The notes under the pieces: model-generated
Databases searched by the model: none
Seen by the model: the letters and a program-made list of their open reading frames with translations, nothing else
What the model was told of the DNA's origin: nothing
Assembly: GCF_013304735.1 (NCBI RefSeq)
Contig: NZ_JAAITI010000009.1
Coordinates: 1-64,000 of the forward strand
Length of the DNA stretch: 64,000 nt
From: Blautia luti
Lineage (GTDB): Bacteria; Bacillota; Clostridia; Lachnospirales; Lachnospiraceae
Reading direction: 5' to 3'
In this document: positions 8,220-19,003 of the stretch, one piece after another
How the letters are laid out: each line of letters starts with the position of its first letter
How positions within the stretch are numbered: position 1 is the first letter of the stretch
Translations under genes and position numbers: made by a program

Positions 8220-8816
8220 TTAAAGTTCTACCCTTCCCTCCAGGGCGCGTAGAAGTGTCACTTCATCAATATACTCCAGGTCACCGCCAACCGGAACTCC
8301 GCTGGCAATACGGCTTACTTTGATTCCGGTGGGCTTGATCAGTTTGCTGATGTACATGGCTGTAGTTTCACCCTCAAGGCTGGAATTGGTCGCCACAATA
8401 ACTTCTTTTACATCTCCCTGAAGGCGCTTCATCAGTTCCTTCAGCTTGATATCATCCGGTCCGATTCCAAGCATTGGAGAGATCGCGCCGTGAAGTACAT
8501 GGTAAACCCCGTCAAACTTGCCTGTTTTCTCATATGCTGCCAGATCCCTGGTATTCTCAACGACCATGATGGTGCTGTGATCTCGTTTTGGATTGGCACA
8601 GATCGGGCAGAGTTCCTGGTCTGTCAGTGTATAACAGCATTTGCAGTACTGAACGTTCTGCCTTGCATCGGTAATGGAAGCTGTCAGCTGCTCAACCTGG
8701 TCTTTTGGCATATTCATGATATGAAACGCAAGACGCTGGGCAGATTTTGCTCCAATTCCCGGAAGATGGGAAAGCTGCTCAATGAGTTTATTGATATGGC
8801 TGCTGTAATATTCCAT
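8220..8816 (-). CDS. recR: Recombination mediator RecR
   Basis: 198 residues, normal length. A helix-hairpin-helix region (LPGIGAKSAQRLAFH, about 18-32), a four-cysteine zinc finger (CKCCYTLTDQELCPIC, about 57-72) and a Toprim domain (ENTRDLAAYEKTG) appear in order. RecR acts with RecO/RecF to load RecA at gaps. The first base of its ATG is shared with the last base of ebfC, so dnaX-ebfC-recR is a tight operon, the usual bacterial order. Confidence 0.96.
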   Translation of the reverse strand: MEYYSSHINKLIEQLSHLPGIGAKSAQRLAFHIMNMPKDQVEQLTASITDARQNVQYCKCCYTLTDQELCPICANPKRDHSTIMVVENTRDLAAYEKTGKFDGVYHVLHGAISPMLGIGPDDIKLKELMKRLQGDVKEVIVATNSSLEGETTAMYISKLIKPTGIKVSRIASGVPVGGDLEYIDEVTLLRALEGRVEL

Positions 8817-9172
8817 CAGAAAGGAAGGCCTCCGCCAAGACCGCCAAGGCCTCCTGTCAGTTTGGACATCACTGCTGCTGACTCGGACTCAACCTGACGG
8901 AGCGCCTCATTTGTTGCTGCCGCGATCATATCCTCAAGCATCTCGATATCATCCGGATCTACTGCTTCCTCGGAAAGTGTGACTTTTGTTATTTCACGTT
9001 TGCCGGAAACGGTAACGGAAACAGCTCCGCCGCCTACGGTTGCTGTGAACTCTTTTTCCTCAAGAGCCTTCTGATTCTCTTCCATCTGACGCTGCATTTT
9101 CTGCGCCTGTTTCATAAGATTGTTCATATTTCCCGGCATACCCATGCCTGGGAATCCACCTCTTTTTGCCAT
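8816..9172 (-). CDS. ebfC: Nucleoid-associated protein EbfC (YbaB)
   Basis: 118 residues of the YbaB/EbfC family, a small dimeric DNA-binding protein. The N-terminus is rich in Gly/Met/Asn ([21 protein letters not shown]), then a coiled-coil [16 protein letters not shown] and the conserved [25 protein letters not shown] core. The C-terminal tail is Gly-rich. Located between dnaX (32 bp upstream) and recR (1-base overlap). Confidence 0.94.
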   Translation of the reverse strand: MAKRGGFPGMGMPGNMNNLMKQAQKMQRQMEENQKALEEKEFTATVGGGAVSVTVSGKREITKVTLSEEAVDPDDIEMLEDMIAAATNEALRQVESESAAVMSKLTGGLGGLGGGLPF

Positions 9173-9204
9173 AATAATGATCCTCCTGTTTTTATTTTAC
9201 AGAT

Positions 9205-10827
9205 TTATGACTCATCGTCCGGGTCTTCTTCCACTACGATATCCATGTGGATATTCTCCCGGAGTGCATCGTCTACTGTGATCTGCGCGAGATTGGTGTG
9301 CTGATGCTTGTTGGCTACCAGCATATGTATCTCCACGCTTTTTCCTGTCCGGGCCGCGATAATGTCCTGAAGTTCTTTCTGCGCCTCCGGATTGTCTACA
9401 TAATTCATTCCCAGGAAATCCTGAAATTCCACGTAAAGGATAGGATCCCCTGTTTCCCCGTTATACTTGGGGACTGCCCGCTGCAGGGACTGTTTGAAAA
9501 GTCCTGTCGTCTGCCCCACAATGGCTCGCCATCCTGCTACGATCTTCTGAAGATCTTCTGGAGCTGCTTTCTGTGGTTTGGGCTGCTGTGACTGCACCGC
9601 ACCTGGCACTGCATTCCCCGGTTCCCCGGATGTGCCGACATCGCCTTCCCGGACGATCACCTGCTGCACCGGCCGTTCTTCCATCTGTTTTTCCAGAACA
9701 CGGAGCCGGTCAAGAACTGAGTCCAGATTGGTCTCCATAGCCGGTCTGCACAACTTGATCAGCGCAATTTCCACCAACACACGTTTCTGGCTTGCAAAAC
9801 GGATCTGATTGGACAGATCGGAAAAAATACGAATATACCGCATCAGGGTTTCCACATCTGTCATCTCGCTCTCTTCCTTCAGAAGCTTCAGATTTTCGGA
9901 AGAAACATCAATTGCCTCCTCCGGATTCTCGGAAGTCTTCACAAGGAGAAGATTTCGCATATACCAGGTAAAATCGGATACAAACTGCCCCAGTTCCCGA
10001 CCTCCTGTAATCAGGTCTTCCAGCACATGGATGGAACCGGTCACATCACCGGAAAGCACTTTCCGAAGGAGCTTGCTGAATACCTCTGTATCCACAGCTC
10101 CCAGAACGTCCAGGACTTTATCATAGGTAAGCACCTGTCCCAGATAAAAAGAAATGCACTGATCCAGAAGACTTAAGGCATCTCGCATGGATCCGTCACC
10201 TTTTTTTGCCACATAGCGCACGGCTTTTTCCTCCGCTTCCACGCCTTCTGCTGCCAGAAGCTCGGAAAGCCTGGCTGCTATGGTATCAATGGAAATCCGG
10301 TGGAAGTCATAACGCTGGCATCTGGACAGGATGGTGATCGGTATCTTATGGGCTTCTGTGGTCGCCAGGATAAAAATAACGTAGGAAGGCGGCTCTTCCA
10401 GTGTTTTCAGAAGAGCATTGAATGCTCCTGTTGAGAGCATATGCACCTCATCGATGATGTAAACCTTGTATTTACCCTCTGTCGGGCGGTAGGCAACTTC
10501 CTCACGGATCTCACGGATGTTGTCAACACCGTTGTTGGATGCCGCATCGATCTCGATCACATTCATGGCGGTTCCTGCCTGAATAGCCTTACACATGGCA
10601 CATTCGTTGCAGGGACTGCCGTTTACAGGATGTTCGCAGTTTACTGCCTTCGCCAGGATCTTTGCAACCGTAGTCTTTCCGGTACCTCTCGTTCCGCAGA
10701 ACAGGTATGCGTGTCCGATACGGTTCGCCTTGATCTGGTTGGTCAGTGTTGTCACAATATGATCCTGTCCTTTTACGTCGTCAAAATTATCGGGACGAAA
10801 TTTACGGTAAAGAGCAGTATAACTCAT
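9205..10827 (-). CDS. dnaX: DNA polymerase III subunits gamma/tau
   Basis: 540 residues. AAA+ clamp-loader ATPase with Walker A GTRGTGKT at 45-52, a zinc-binding cysteine cluster (CEHPVNGSPCNECAMC, about 64-79), Walker B IIDEVHML and the SRC motif ILSRCQRYDF. The C-terminal third (after about 365) is a Gln/Pro-rich linker plus a tau-like tail ending in an acidic EEDPDDES. Length fits a full-length tau of a Gram-positive bacterium. First gene of dnaX-ebfC-recR. Confidence 0.96.
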   Translation of the reverse strand: MSYTALYRKFRPDNFDDVKGQDHIVTTLTNQIKANRIGHAYLFCGTRGTGKTTVAKILAKAVNCEHPVNGSPCNECAMCKAIQAGTAMNVIEIDAASNNGVDNIREIREEVAYRPTEGKYKVYIIDEVHMLSTGAFNALLKTLEEPPSYVIFILATTEAHKIPITILSRCQRYDFHRISIDTIAARLSELLAAEGVEAEEKAVRYVAKKGDGSMRDALSLLDQCISFYLGQVLTYDKVLDVLGAVDTEVFSKLLRKVLSGDVTGSIHVLEDLITGGRELGQFVSDFTWYMRNLLLVKTSENPEEAIDVSSENLKLLKEESEMTDVETLMRYIRIFSDLSNQIRFASQKRVLVEIALIKLCRPAMETNLDSVLDRLRVLEKQMEERPVQQVIVREGDVGTSGEPGNAVPGAVQSQQPKPQKAAPEDLQKIVAGWRAIVGQTTGLFKQSLQRAVPKYNGETGDPILYVEFQDFLGMNYVDNPEAQKELQDIIAARTGKSVEIHMLVANKHQHTNLAQITVDDALRENIHMDIVVEEDPDDES

Positions 10828-10853
10828 AAAACTCTCCTTCTCTTCGCCACAGT

Positions 10854-10877
10854 CGCCGCGGAAAGACTTCCGCGGCG
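10854..10877. other. GC-rich perfect hairpin between pfkA and dnaX
   Basis: Ten-base arms (10854-10863 and 10868-10877) pair perfectly around a 4-nt loop. No T-run follows on either strand, so it is not a standard terminator. It sits between pfkA and dnaX, both minus strand, and could be an mRNA processing or stability element. Confidence 0.55.
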
Positions 10878-10897
10878 GCCAGATGACTTATGATTCA

Positions 10898-11980
10898 TTA
10901 ATCGCCAAAACTGATTCCAATCTGTTTGGCTGCTTTTACAAGCTGATCTTTCGGGGATACCATCTTCAGCTTGCCTGCACATTCAGCAAGAGGAACACGT
11001 TTGATCTTGCCATTGATAACGCCGATCATAACACCATATTCCTCATCCATGATCGCCTGTGCTGCGCCTGCACCGATCCTTGTGGAAAGAACGCGGTCAT
11101 ATGCACATGGCTCTCCGCCTCGCTGCATATGTCCCGGAACTGTGATACGTACTTCACTTCCGGTTACCTGCTGGATCTGGTCTGCGATCTCATAGGATAC
11201 AGACGGATATTTCTTTGCTCTTTCCGCAAGTTTCTCTTTGTATTTTTTCTTCGGAAGCTCTGCGTCTTCTTTTGAGATGGCTCCCTCAGCTACTGCAAGA
11301 ATGGTAAAACGCTTGCCTGCCTTGTTTCGTTTCTGGATGGCTTCCGCTACCTTGTTGATGTCATACGGGATCTCCGGGATCAGGATTACATCCGCTCCGC
11401 CTGCTACACCAGCATTCAGCGTCAGGCTTCCAACCTTATGTCCCATGATCTCAACAATAAATACACGTCCGTGGGATGCAGCTGTTGTATGGATACAGTC
11501 AATAGCATTGGTTGCGATCTCCAGAGCACTCTGGAAACCAAAGGTCATATCTGTGCCCCAGATATCATTATCAATGGTCTTCGGAAGATGGATGATATTC
11601 AGGCCTTCCTCACGGAGAAGATTGGCTGTTTTCTGTGTTCCGTTTCCGCCGAGGATCACAAGACAGTCAAGACAGAGTTTATAGTAAGTCTGCTTCATTG
11701 CCTCAACCTTGTCCAGTCCCTTCTCATCCGGAACCCGCATCAGTTTAAACGGCTGTCTGGATGTTCCGAGAATGGTTCCGCCCTGAGTCAGGATTCCGGA
11801 AAAATCCTTGGCTGTGAGCATACGGTATTTCCCGTAGATCAGTCCCTTATATCCATCATCAAAACCATAAACCTCAAGGTTCTCAACGCTGTTGCTCAGT
11901 CCCTTTACAACGCCTCTCATGGTCGCGTTCAATGCCTGACAGTCACCACCGCTTGTCAGCAGGCCGATTCTTTTAATCAT
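10898..11980 (-). CDS. pfkA: 6-phosphofructokinase (group III-like)
   Basis: 360 residues. Phosphorylates fructose 6-phosphate in glycolysis. LLTSGGDCQALNATMRG at the N-terminus and LPKTIDNDIWGTD mark the family. The residue equal to E. coli Gly104 is Gly (GGNGTQ), typical of ATP users, while the residue equal to Gly124 is Lys (PKTIDND), typical of PPi users; this mixed pair is that of group III enzymes. Asp103 is replaced by Asn. The start at 11980 is chosen because ggagg lies 5 nt upstream. Lies between SRP RNA and dnaX. Confidence 0.9.
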   Translation of the reverse strand: MIKRIGLLTSGGDCQALNATMRGVVKGLSNSVENLEVYGFDDGYKGLIYGKYRMLTAKDFSGILTQGGTILGTSRQPFKLMRVPDEKGLDKVEAMKQTYYKLCLDCLVILGGNGTQKTANLLREEGLNIIHLPKTIDNDIWGTDMTFGFQSALEIATNAIDCIHTTAASHGRVFIVEIMGHKVGSLTLNAGVAGGADVILIPEIPYDINKVAEAIQKRNKAGKRFTILAVAEGAISKEDAELPKKKYKEKLAERAKKYPSVSYEIADQIQQVTGSEVRITVPGHMQRGGEPCAYDRVLSTRIGAGAAQAIMDEEYGVMIGVINGKIKRVPLAECAGKLKMVSPKDQLVKAAKQIGISFGD

Positions 11981-12111
11981 AGCGTCCTCCATTCTGTGCC
12001 CTCTTATGTGCACATTTTATTTGTTGCTGTCCATTACAGAAATCCGGCATTCTGGCGGATCTTTTCCTGCAAAACAGCTCCATTGTTTTCTCTTTTCACA
12101 GAGTTTTACAC

Positions 12112-12148
12112 ATTATAATATTATAAAGCATTTTCAGGCTGTATACAA
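12112..12148 (-). promoter_or_regulatory. Promoter of pfkA
   Basis: TTGTAT at 12148-12143, 17-nt spacer, TATAAT at 12125-12120; a second TATAAT at 12117-12112 overlaps the likely start point. Divergent from the SRP RNA promoter. Confidence 0.6.
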
Positions 12149-12193
12149 CATGAAATGCTCCTTTTTCATCCGGCAGAAATTTTTTCGTGCTTC

Positions 12194-12222
12194 TTGACAA
12201 ATCCGCCATAAGAGTCTATAAT
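12194..12222 (+). promoter_or_regulatory. Promoter of SRP RNA
   Basis: Consensus promoter: TTGACA at 12194-12199, 17-nt spacer, TATAAT at 12217-12222. Predicted start near 12229, where the RNA's closing stem begins. Confidence 0.9.
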
Positions 12223-12228
12223 TAAATT

Positions 12229-12490
12229 CCGCGCAGCCGGGGAGATAGCGGTGCCCTGTACCTGCAATCCGCTACAGCAGGGGTGATGCCAATCTGAGGC
12301 TTGTATCTTGTGGAGCAGCCCTTTATAAGTGGCGTTGACGTCTGGGTCTTACGCAACAGGAATCTGTGAACCGTGTCAGGGCAGGAATGCAGCAGCACTA
12401 AGCAGAAGCTCTTGTGTGCCGTGAGGGTGCCTGGGCTGAGTTAACTGTAAAGGTAACGTCTGTGAGACCATTCCGAGGTGCGGCGCGCGT
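12229..12490 (+). ncRNA. ffs: Signal recognition particle RNA (large, Alu-type)
   Basis: About 262 nt. The 5' end (cgcgcagccg from 12230) pairs with the 3' end (cggcgcgcg to 12489). The S-domain tetraloop and symmetric-loop motif is clear at about 12376-12402 (gtcagggcaggaatgcagca), matching the usual GTCAGG...GGAA...AGCAGC. Length shows the Bacillus-type RNA with an Alu domain rather than 4.5S. It sits among tadA, yqeY, pfkA and dnaX, the same neighbourhood as B. subtilis scr, but on the strand opposite to dnaX. Confidence 0.92.
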
Positions 12491-12532
12491 AAAAAAAGGT
12501 TATAATATATGATCTCTATATAAACAGCATTT

Positions 12533-12576
12533 CCGCCGGGTTCGTCATTTATGACTGATCCGGCGGGATTTTTTAT
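12533..12576 (+). terminator. Terminator of SRP RNA
   Basis: ccgccgg...ccggcgg stem (12533-12566) with an inner gtcat/atgac pair, followed by a T-run. About 45 nt beyond the mature 3' end. Confidence 0.85.
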
Positions 12577-12577
12577 T

Positions 12578-12619
12578 AAAAAAAAACACCGGAAGTCCTT
12601 AACCGGCTTCCGGTGTTTT
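12578..12619 (-). terminator. Terminator of yqeY
   Basis: aaaacaccggaag pairs with cttccggtgtttt; on the minus strand the stem is followed by a long T-run. It lies back to back with the SRP RNA terminator. Confidence 0.85.
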
Positions 12620-12633
12620 CCTGTATTTCTGTA

Positions 12634-13071
12634 TTATTTACAATATCCGGCAACTACCTGATTGATCAGCTTGCCGTCAGCTTTTCCTTTCAGGTCTCCC
12701 ATGACTGCTTTCATGATCTGGCCCTTGTTTCCGGTTGCAAGAACATCTGCAAATTTCTCCTCGATATAAGCCTTGATCTCTGCTTCATCCATCTGCTTTG
12801 GAGCATATTTTGCAATAATGTCATATCTTGCCTGATACTCTTCTTTCAGGTCTGTACGGTCTGCCGGGCAGGTGTCGATCTGTTCTTTTGCTGTTTTCAG
12901 CTCTTTCAGGATAACTCTGTCTACCAGATCTCCTTTAATATCATCACGGCATCCTTCATCAATGGCAACTTTCTTTACTGCTGCGATCAGTGAGGAAACT
13001 GCTTCCTTGGTTACCTTATCCTTGGCTTTCATTGCTGCTACCATGTCTTTTCTTAAAACTTCAAGTTCCAT
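12634..13071 (-). CDS. yqeY: GatB/YqeY domain protein
   Basis: 145 residues. YqeY family: a stand-alone helical domain like the C-terminus of the amidotransferase subunit GatB, which binds tRNA; its own role is unproven. Signature segments: LRKDMVAAMKAKDK, KYAPKQMDEAEIKAYIEE and GKGQ-like NKGQIMKAVMGDLKGKADGKLINQVV. The start at 13071 (MELEVLRKD) has ggagg 8 nt upstream and gives the usual family length; in-frame upstream ATGs lack support. Confidence 0.9.
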   Translation of the reverse strand: MELEVLRKDMVAAMKAKDKVTKEAVSSLIAAVKKVAIDEGCRDDIKGDLVDRVILKELKTAKEQIDTCPADRTDLKEEYQARYDIIAKYAPKQMDEAEIKAYIEEKFADVLATGNKGQIMKAVMGDLKGKADGKLINQVVAGYCK

Positions 13072-13208
13072 TATGTGGTCCTCCATTTTCTGTCGTCCTC
13101 TGCCGGAACGGCTTTCATTTTTATCTGGTTTTATTTTGATATTTCTCTGTAATTCTGTCAAGAGAAAATCTCAGAGAACTTTTTGTTCCATATTTATCCC
13201 GTTCTGTT

Positions 13209-13742
13209 TTATTCTGTGCCATCCGTCTGTGTCTGCTGCCCGGCAAGGCGTTCTGCTTCCTGTTTCTTCAGAATTTTTGCCTGTTTCTTTTTCTCGCGGA
13301 GTTCACGGAAAAACGCAGAAAGCATTTCCGAACATTCTTCTTCCAGTACTCCTTCGGTAATCTTTACCTGGTGGTTAAACCCTTCGATCTGAAGAAGATT
13401 CATGACAGAACCTGCACAACCTGCTTTCGGATTCATACAGCCGATGACCACCTCATCAATTCTGGACTGTACAAGAGCTCCTGAACACATCTGGCAGGGT
13501 TCCAGCGTCACATACATGGTACATCCTTCCAGTCGCCAATCGCCCAGTTTTTTGCTGGCTTTCCGGATTGCATTCAGCTCTGCGTGGGATAACGTATTTT
13601 TATCTGTATTGCGGCGGTTGTAGCCTCTGGCTATAATTTTCCCTTCGTGTACAATTACACAGCCAATCGGAACTTCCTCCAGCGCACGGGCTTTTTTTGC
13701 CTGGCGGATCGCCTCTTTCATAAAACGTTCCTGGTCTGTCAC
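13209..13742 (-). CDS. tadA: tRNA-specific adenosine deaminase TadA
   Basis: 177 residues. Converts A34 to inosine in tRNA-Arg(ACG). Zinc site: HAELNAI (His and catalytic Glu, near residues 53-59) and PCQMCSGAL (two Cys). The GTG start is supported by aggagg 8 nt upstream; an ATG 7 codons later is the alternative. The C-terminal tail is a Lys/Glu/Gln-rich extension. Located near SRP RNA and dnaX, as in Bacillus. Confidence 0.93.
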   Translation of the reverse strand: MTDQERFMKEAIRQAKKARALEEVPIGCVIVHEGKIIARGYNRRNTDKNTLSHAELNAIRKASKKLGDWRLEGCTMYVTLEPCQMCSGALVQSRIDEVVIGCMNPKAGCAGSVMNLLQIEGFNHQVKITEGVLEEECSEMLSAFFRELREKKKQAKILKKQEAERLAGQQTQTDGTE

Positions 13743-13869
13743 GTTTTTTTCCTCCTGTGGTTTTAATCAAACATCTGCTTTCTGTTAGAATTATATCTGC
13801 CGTCCCTTCCCCTGTCAATCCGGGCCGGAACTTCAGTCTGAGCCGCTGCTTTTCTTCGCAGCACACAAA

Positions 13870-13911
13870 AAAAGCGCTGCAGGAACAGAAAAAAAGTTCC
13901 TGCGGCGCTTT
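13870..13911 (-). terminator. Terminator of the glucoside operon
   Basis: aaagcgctgcaggaac pairs with gttcctgcggcgcttt (one G-T pair); the minus-strand copy ends in seven T. It follows the GH1 stop by about 17 bp. Confidence 0.9.
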
Positions 13912-13927
13912 CTCATATCTTGAGTCT

Positions 13928-16344
<2,417 letters not shown>

Positions 16345-16357
16345 TTTACCTCAGAAT

Positions 16358-17284
16358 TTATTTCTCGTCACCGAAATTCAGTGCAAGTTTTGCAAAGAAA
16401 TCTTCCAGTGTCAGTCTTGCGTCCAGATATTTGTAAACACGGATCTCACGGTTGTTCTGTCCGTGAATGTAAGTCATATCCTCAGCGATTCTCGGAGCAG
16501 GTACCATATCGTAGCTTACTTTTTCCAGCTCTTCCATCAGAACCGCGATGGTTCCCTGATCGCCAAGTCCCCAGATTTCACCCTGCGGCCAGTCCATTTC
16601 GTACTTGGCTGCTACATGGTTGAAATCTACCAGCTGCTCGAAAAGATATTTTCCGATCTTTCCGCATGGACGGACCTTCAGCTGAAGCTCTGCAAGAGAA
16701 ACAGCCATCACTTTGTAAAGGCTCATCGGTACCTGCCATACCGGTACTTTGGAGGAAAATACTACGTTTGCGGCGTTGATATCCATCATCAGGTTGAACT
16801 CAAATCCTCCCTTTGGATAATCCGCTCCACCGATCCAGATTACTGTCATTCGCTCTGCGATTTCCGGCTTCATCAGAAGTGCGGATGCAACATCTGTGAT
16901 AGCGCCCTGGCATGCGATGTATAACGGTCTTTTATCCTCTTTCATCGCTTCTTCAATGATGAATCTTGCACCCTCGGAATCGATTGGTGTGTGTTCATCC
17001 TCAAGGGCACGCGGCGCACCAAGTTTTACCGGATACTGGTCCTTAAGGCCCATAAGATCCATAACTTTGATGATCTCATCATAGCTTGCCTGTGCAGTAC
17101 CAAGCTCACCGTACTGCTGTGGGTTTTTCCAGAAATGACCTGCAACAAGACCTTTTACATCGAATCTTGGTGTCATGAGATGATGTGCTACCGCATACTG
17201 GTCATCTGCCTCGTTTTTGCAGTCTGTGTGCACAATCACTCTTACTTTTTTGTTTTCCGGTACTGTATAGGCATAATTCCACAT
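16358..17284 (-). CDS. Nucleoside hydrolase-like enzyme
   Basis: 308 residues. Inosine-uridine nucleoside hydrolase fold. The metal-binding Asp cluster at the N-terminus reads HTDCKNEADDQYAVAHHL, that is TDxxNExDDQ rather than the usual DTDPGxDD, which points to a divergent branch. Also visible are ACQGAITDVASALL and FNLMMDINAANVVF (the second Asp site). It should hydrolyse an N-ribosyl or similar glycosidic bond, but the substrate is unknown. The start at 17284 (MWNYAYT) has aggagg 7 nt upstream. Second gene of the glucoside operon, between transporter and kinase. Confidence 0.8.
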   Translation of the reverse strand: MWNYAYTVPENKKVRVIVHTDCKNEADDQYAVAHHLMTPRFDVKGLVAGHFWKNPQQYGELGTAQASYDEIIKVMDLMGLKDQYPVKLGAPRALEDEHTPIDSEGARFIIEEAMKEDKRPLYIACQGAITDVASALLMKPEIAERMTVIWIGGADYPKGGFEFNLMMDINAANVVFSSKVPVWQVPMSLYKVMAVSLAELQLKVRPCGKIGKYLFEQLVDFNHVAAKYEMDWPQGEIWGLGDQGTIAVLMEELEKVSYDMVPAPRIAEDMTYIHGQNNREIRVYKYLDARLTLEDFFAKLALNFGDEK

Positions 17285-17367
17285 ATTATTTTTCCTCCTG
17301 AAAATTTCTTTTTCTGTAATTGAAAGGAGCACCTTTCGATGCTCCTTATTTTGATTTCTGTATTGTT

Positions 17368-18801
17368 TTATGCGTTCTCTTTATGGCGTTTGTCAAGATC
17401 TGCACGAATCTGCGGATATTTTTTATCCAGATCATACGGAAGAAGTACAACAACTGCCATCACTGTAGATACCAGCGCAAGACCACCAAATGCAAAGTTG
17501 ATTGCTGTATGTGTCTGCGGATATTTTGTTGCGATATCTACACCATCTGCGATTGCTTTGTCAAGTTTGGATGCATCGTAGTTACCCCATACAAGAAGAG
17601 CAGATACGATAGCAGATGCTGCTGCAGATGAAACTTTGTTTACAAATCCCTGGATTGCGTTCTGTGTTCCACCAAGGTTTCTTCCTACCTGCCACTCTGT
17701 GTAGTCAAAGATGTCAGGCATCATGGAGAAGAACATACTGGAACGGAAACCAAATCCAAGTCCGATCAGTCCAAGTGCTGCGGTTGCAATTGTTCCGTCA
17801 GATGTGAAGAACAGGATTGCATAACCAATGATATCTACAATCGCACCAAACTGGATCAGTTTGATCTTCGCGATTCCCTTACCATTGAGGTAAGCGGCAA
17901 GGATCATGGTCGGGATAGCAAGTAAGGTAAGTAAAGTAAGTGCAAGTGACATTCCGCTTACATCACCAACAATGTAAGTATAGTAATACTGCATTGCTCC
18001 GTACATGGAAAGGTATCCAAGGAAGAGGAAGAATACCTCACCCAGGAACATGATGTAATATTTGTTCTTTACAAGGCTGCTGATATCTTTAACAAGGGAG
18101 CTTTTTCCTGCGGACTGTGTCGGCGGGTTGATCTCCACGATAGAGAATACGCAGATTGCCATGATGATGATAACGATGATTCCAAGTACAATGTTTGTGT
18201 TACGGTATCCGGTAGCCAGTGCTGCTCCTGTTGCATTTTTGGATCCGGAGAAGAAGTATACCATCGGAAGCACAAACAGGGAAGAGGTCAGTGATCCAAG
18301 GTTTGAAAATACAGTACGTGTTGTTGAAATCTTTGTACGCTCTGTTGCGGACGGTGACAAAGAAGATACGATCGGTGCCATCGGAATGTTTACCAGAGTG
18401 TAACCAAATGAGAAGATAACGTAAGTTACATATGCCCATGCAAGTTTTGCGCCTGCGCTCCATCCTGTCGGAACGGAAAACAGAAGAACCATACCAACTG
18501 CAAGGACCGGTGCTCCATAAAGCATCCACGGACGGTAACGTCCCATTTTTGTATCTGTACGGTCGATCATTGCACCTACCATGTAGTCTGTGAAAGCATC
18601 GATGAATTTTGTTACAACGAACATAAATCCAACAGCTCCAGCTGCAAGTCCCGCGCAGTTTGTGTAATAGAAGAGAAGATATGTATTGGCAAGAAGGTAT
18701 GCAAGATTACAAGCATAGTCACTGATACCAAAACCGATACGCTGTCTCCATTTAAACTTTGTCGTTTCATAATATGCCGGTTCGTGTTTTAACTTTTGCA
18801 T
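17368..18801 (-). CDS. GPH-family sugar:cation symporter
   Basis: 477 residues, about 12 membrane helices. Glycoside-pentoside-hexuronide (MelB/UidB-like) family of the major facilitator superfamily: the N-terminal GFGISDYACNL, the DAFTDYMVGAMIDRTDTKMGRYRPW loop (Asp pair and MGRyRP) and DIFDYTEWQVGRN in the second half are diagnostic. It would import an unphosphorylated glycoside with Na+ or H+. First gene of the four-gene operon; an 82-bp gap with a weak hairpin (ggagca/tgctcc) separates it from the nucleosidase. Confidence 0.92.
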   Translation of the reverse strand: MQKLKHEPAYYETTKFKWRQRIGFGISDYACNLAYLLANTYLLFYYTNCAGLAAGAVGFMFVVTKFIDAFTDYMVGAMIDRTDTKMGRYRPWMLYGAPVLAVGMVLLFSVPTGWSAGAKLAWAYVTYVIFSFGYTLVNIPMAPIVSSLSPSATERTKISTTRTVFSNLGSLTSSLFVLPMVYFFSGSKNATGAALATGYRNTNIVLGIIVIIIMAICVFSIVEINPPTQSAGKSSLVKDISSLVKNKYYIMFLGEVFFLFLGYLSMYGAMQYYYTYIVGDVSGMSLALTLLTLLAIPTMILAAYLNGKGIAKIKLIQFGAIVDIIGYAILFFTSDGTIATAALGLIGLGFGFRSSMFFSMMPDIFDYTEWQVGRNLGGTQNAIQGFVNKVSSAAASAIVSALLVWGNYDASKLDKAIADGVDIATKYPQTHTAINFAFGGLALVSTVMAVVVLLPYDLDKKYPQIRADLDKRHKENA

Positions 18802-18913
18802 TTCTTTCCTCCACCTTTTTTATGTTGATTTAACGATCCGTTTCAGAACATGTAAATTTTTCTGCGCGCCCTGCTCCTGGCGGATCAATTAGGTATGTCT
18901 CAACCACAAGCAT

Positions 18914-18942
18914 ATTATAAGCAAAGATTTTCGATTTTCGTT
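18914..18942 (-). promoter_or_regulatory. Promoter and direct repeat before the GPH operon
   Basis: TATAAT at 18919-18914 on the minus strand has a poor -35 (AACGAA, 18942-18937). A direct repeat GATTTTC-GATTTTC (18926-18939, plus-strand reading) covers the spacer and -35. A promoter with a weak -35 and an overlapping repeat is what an AraC-type activator would use. The rest of the 202-bp gap is AT-rich with nothing else clear. Confidence 0.45.
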
Positions 18943-19003
18943 ATCATATTTTTGATGTTTTTGTTATTTTTCCAACATAATTCTAATATTTTTATAAACT
19001 CAT

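Noticed and set aside
17285-17367. Terminator inside the glucoside operon
   Set aside because: ggagca/tgctcc forms only a short stem without a T-run; an internal processing stem is possible, but not a terminator.
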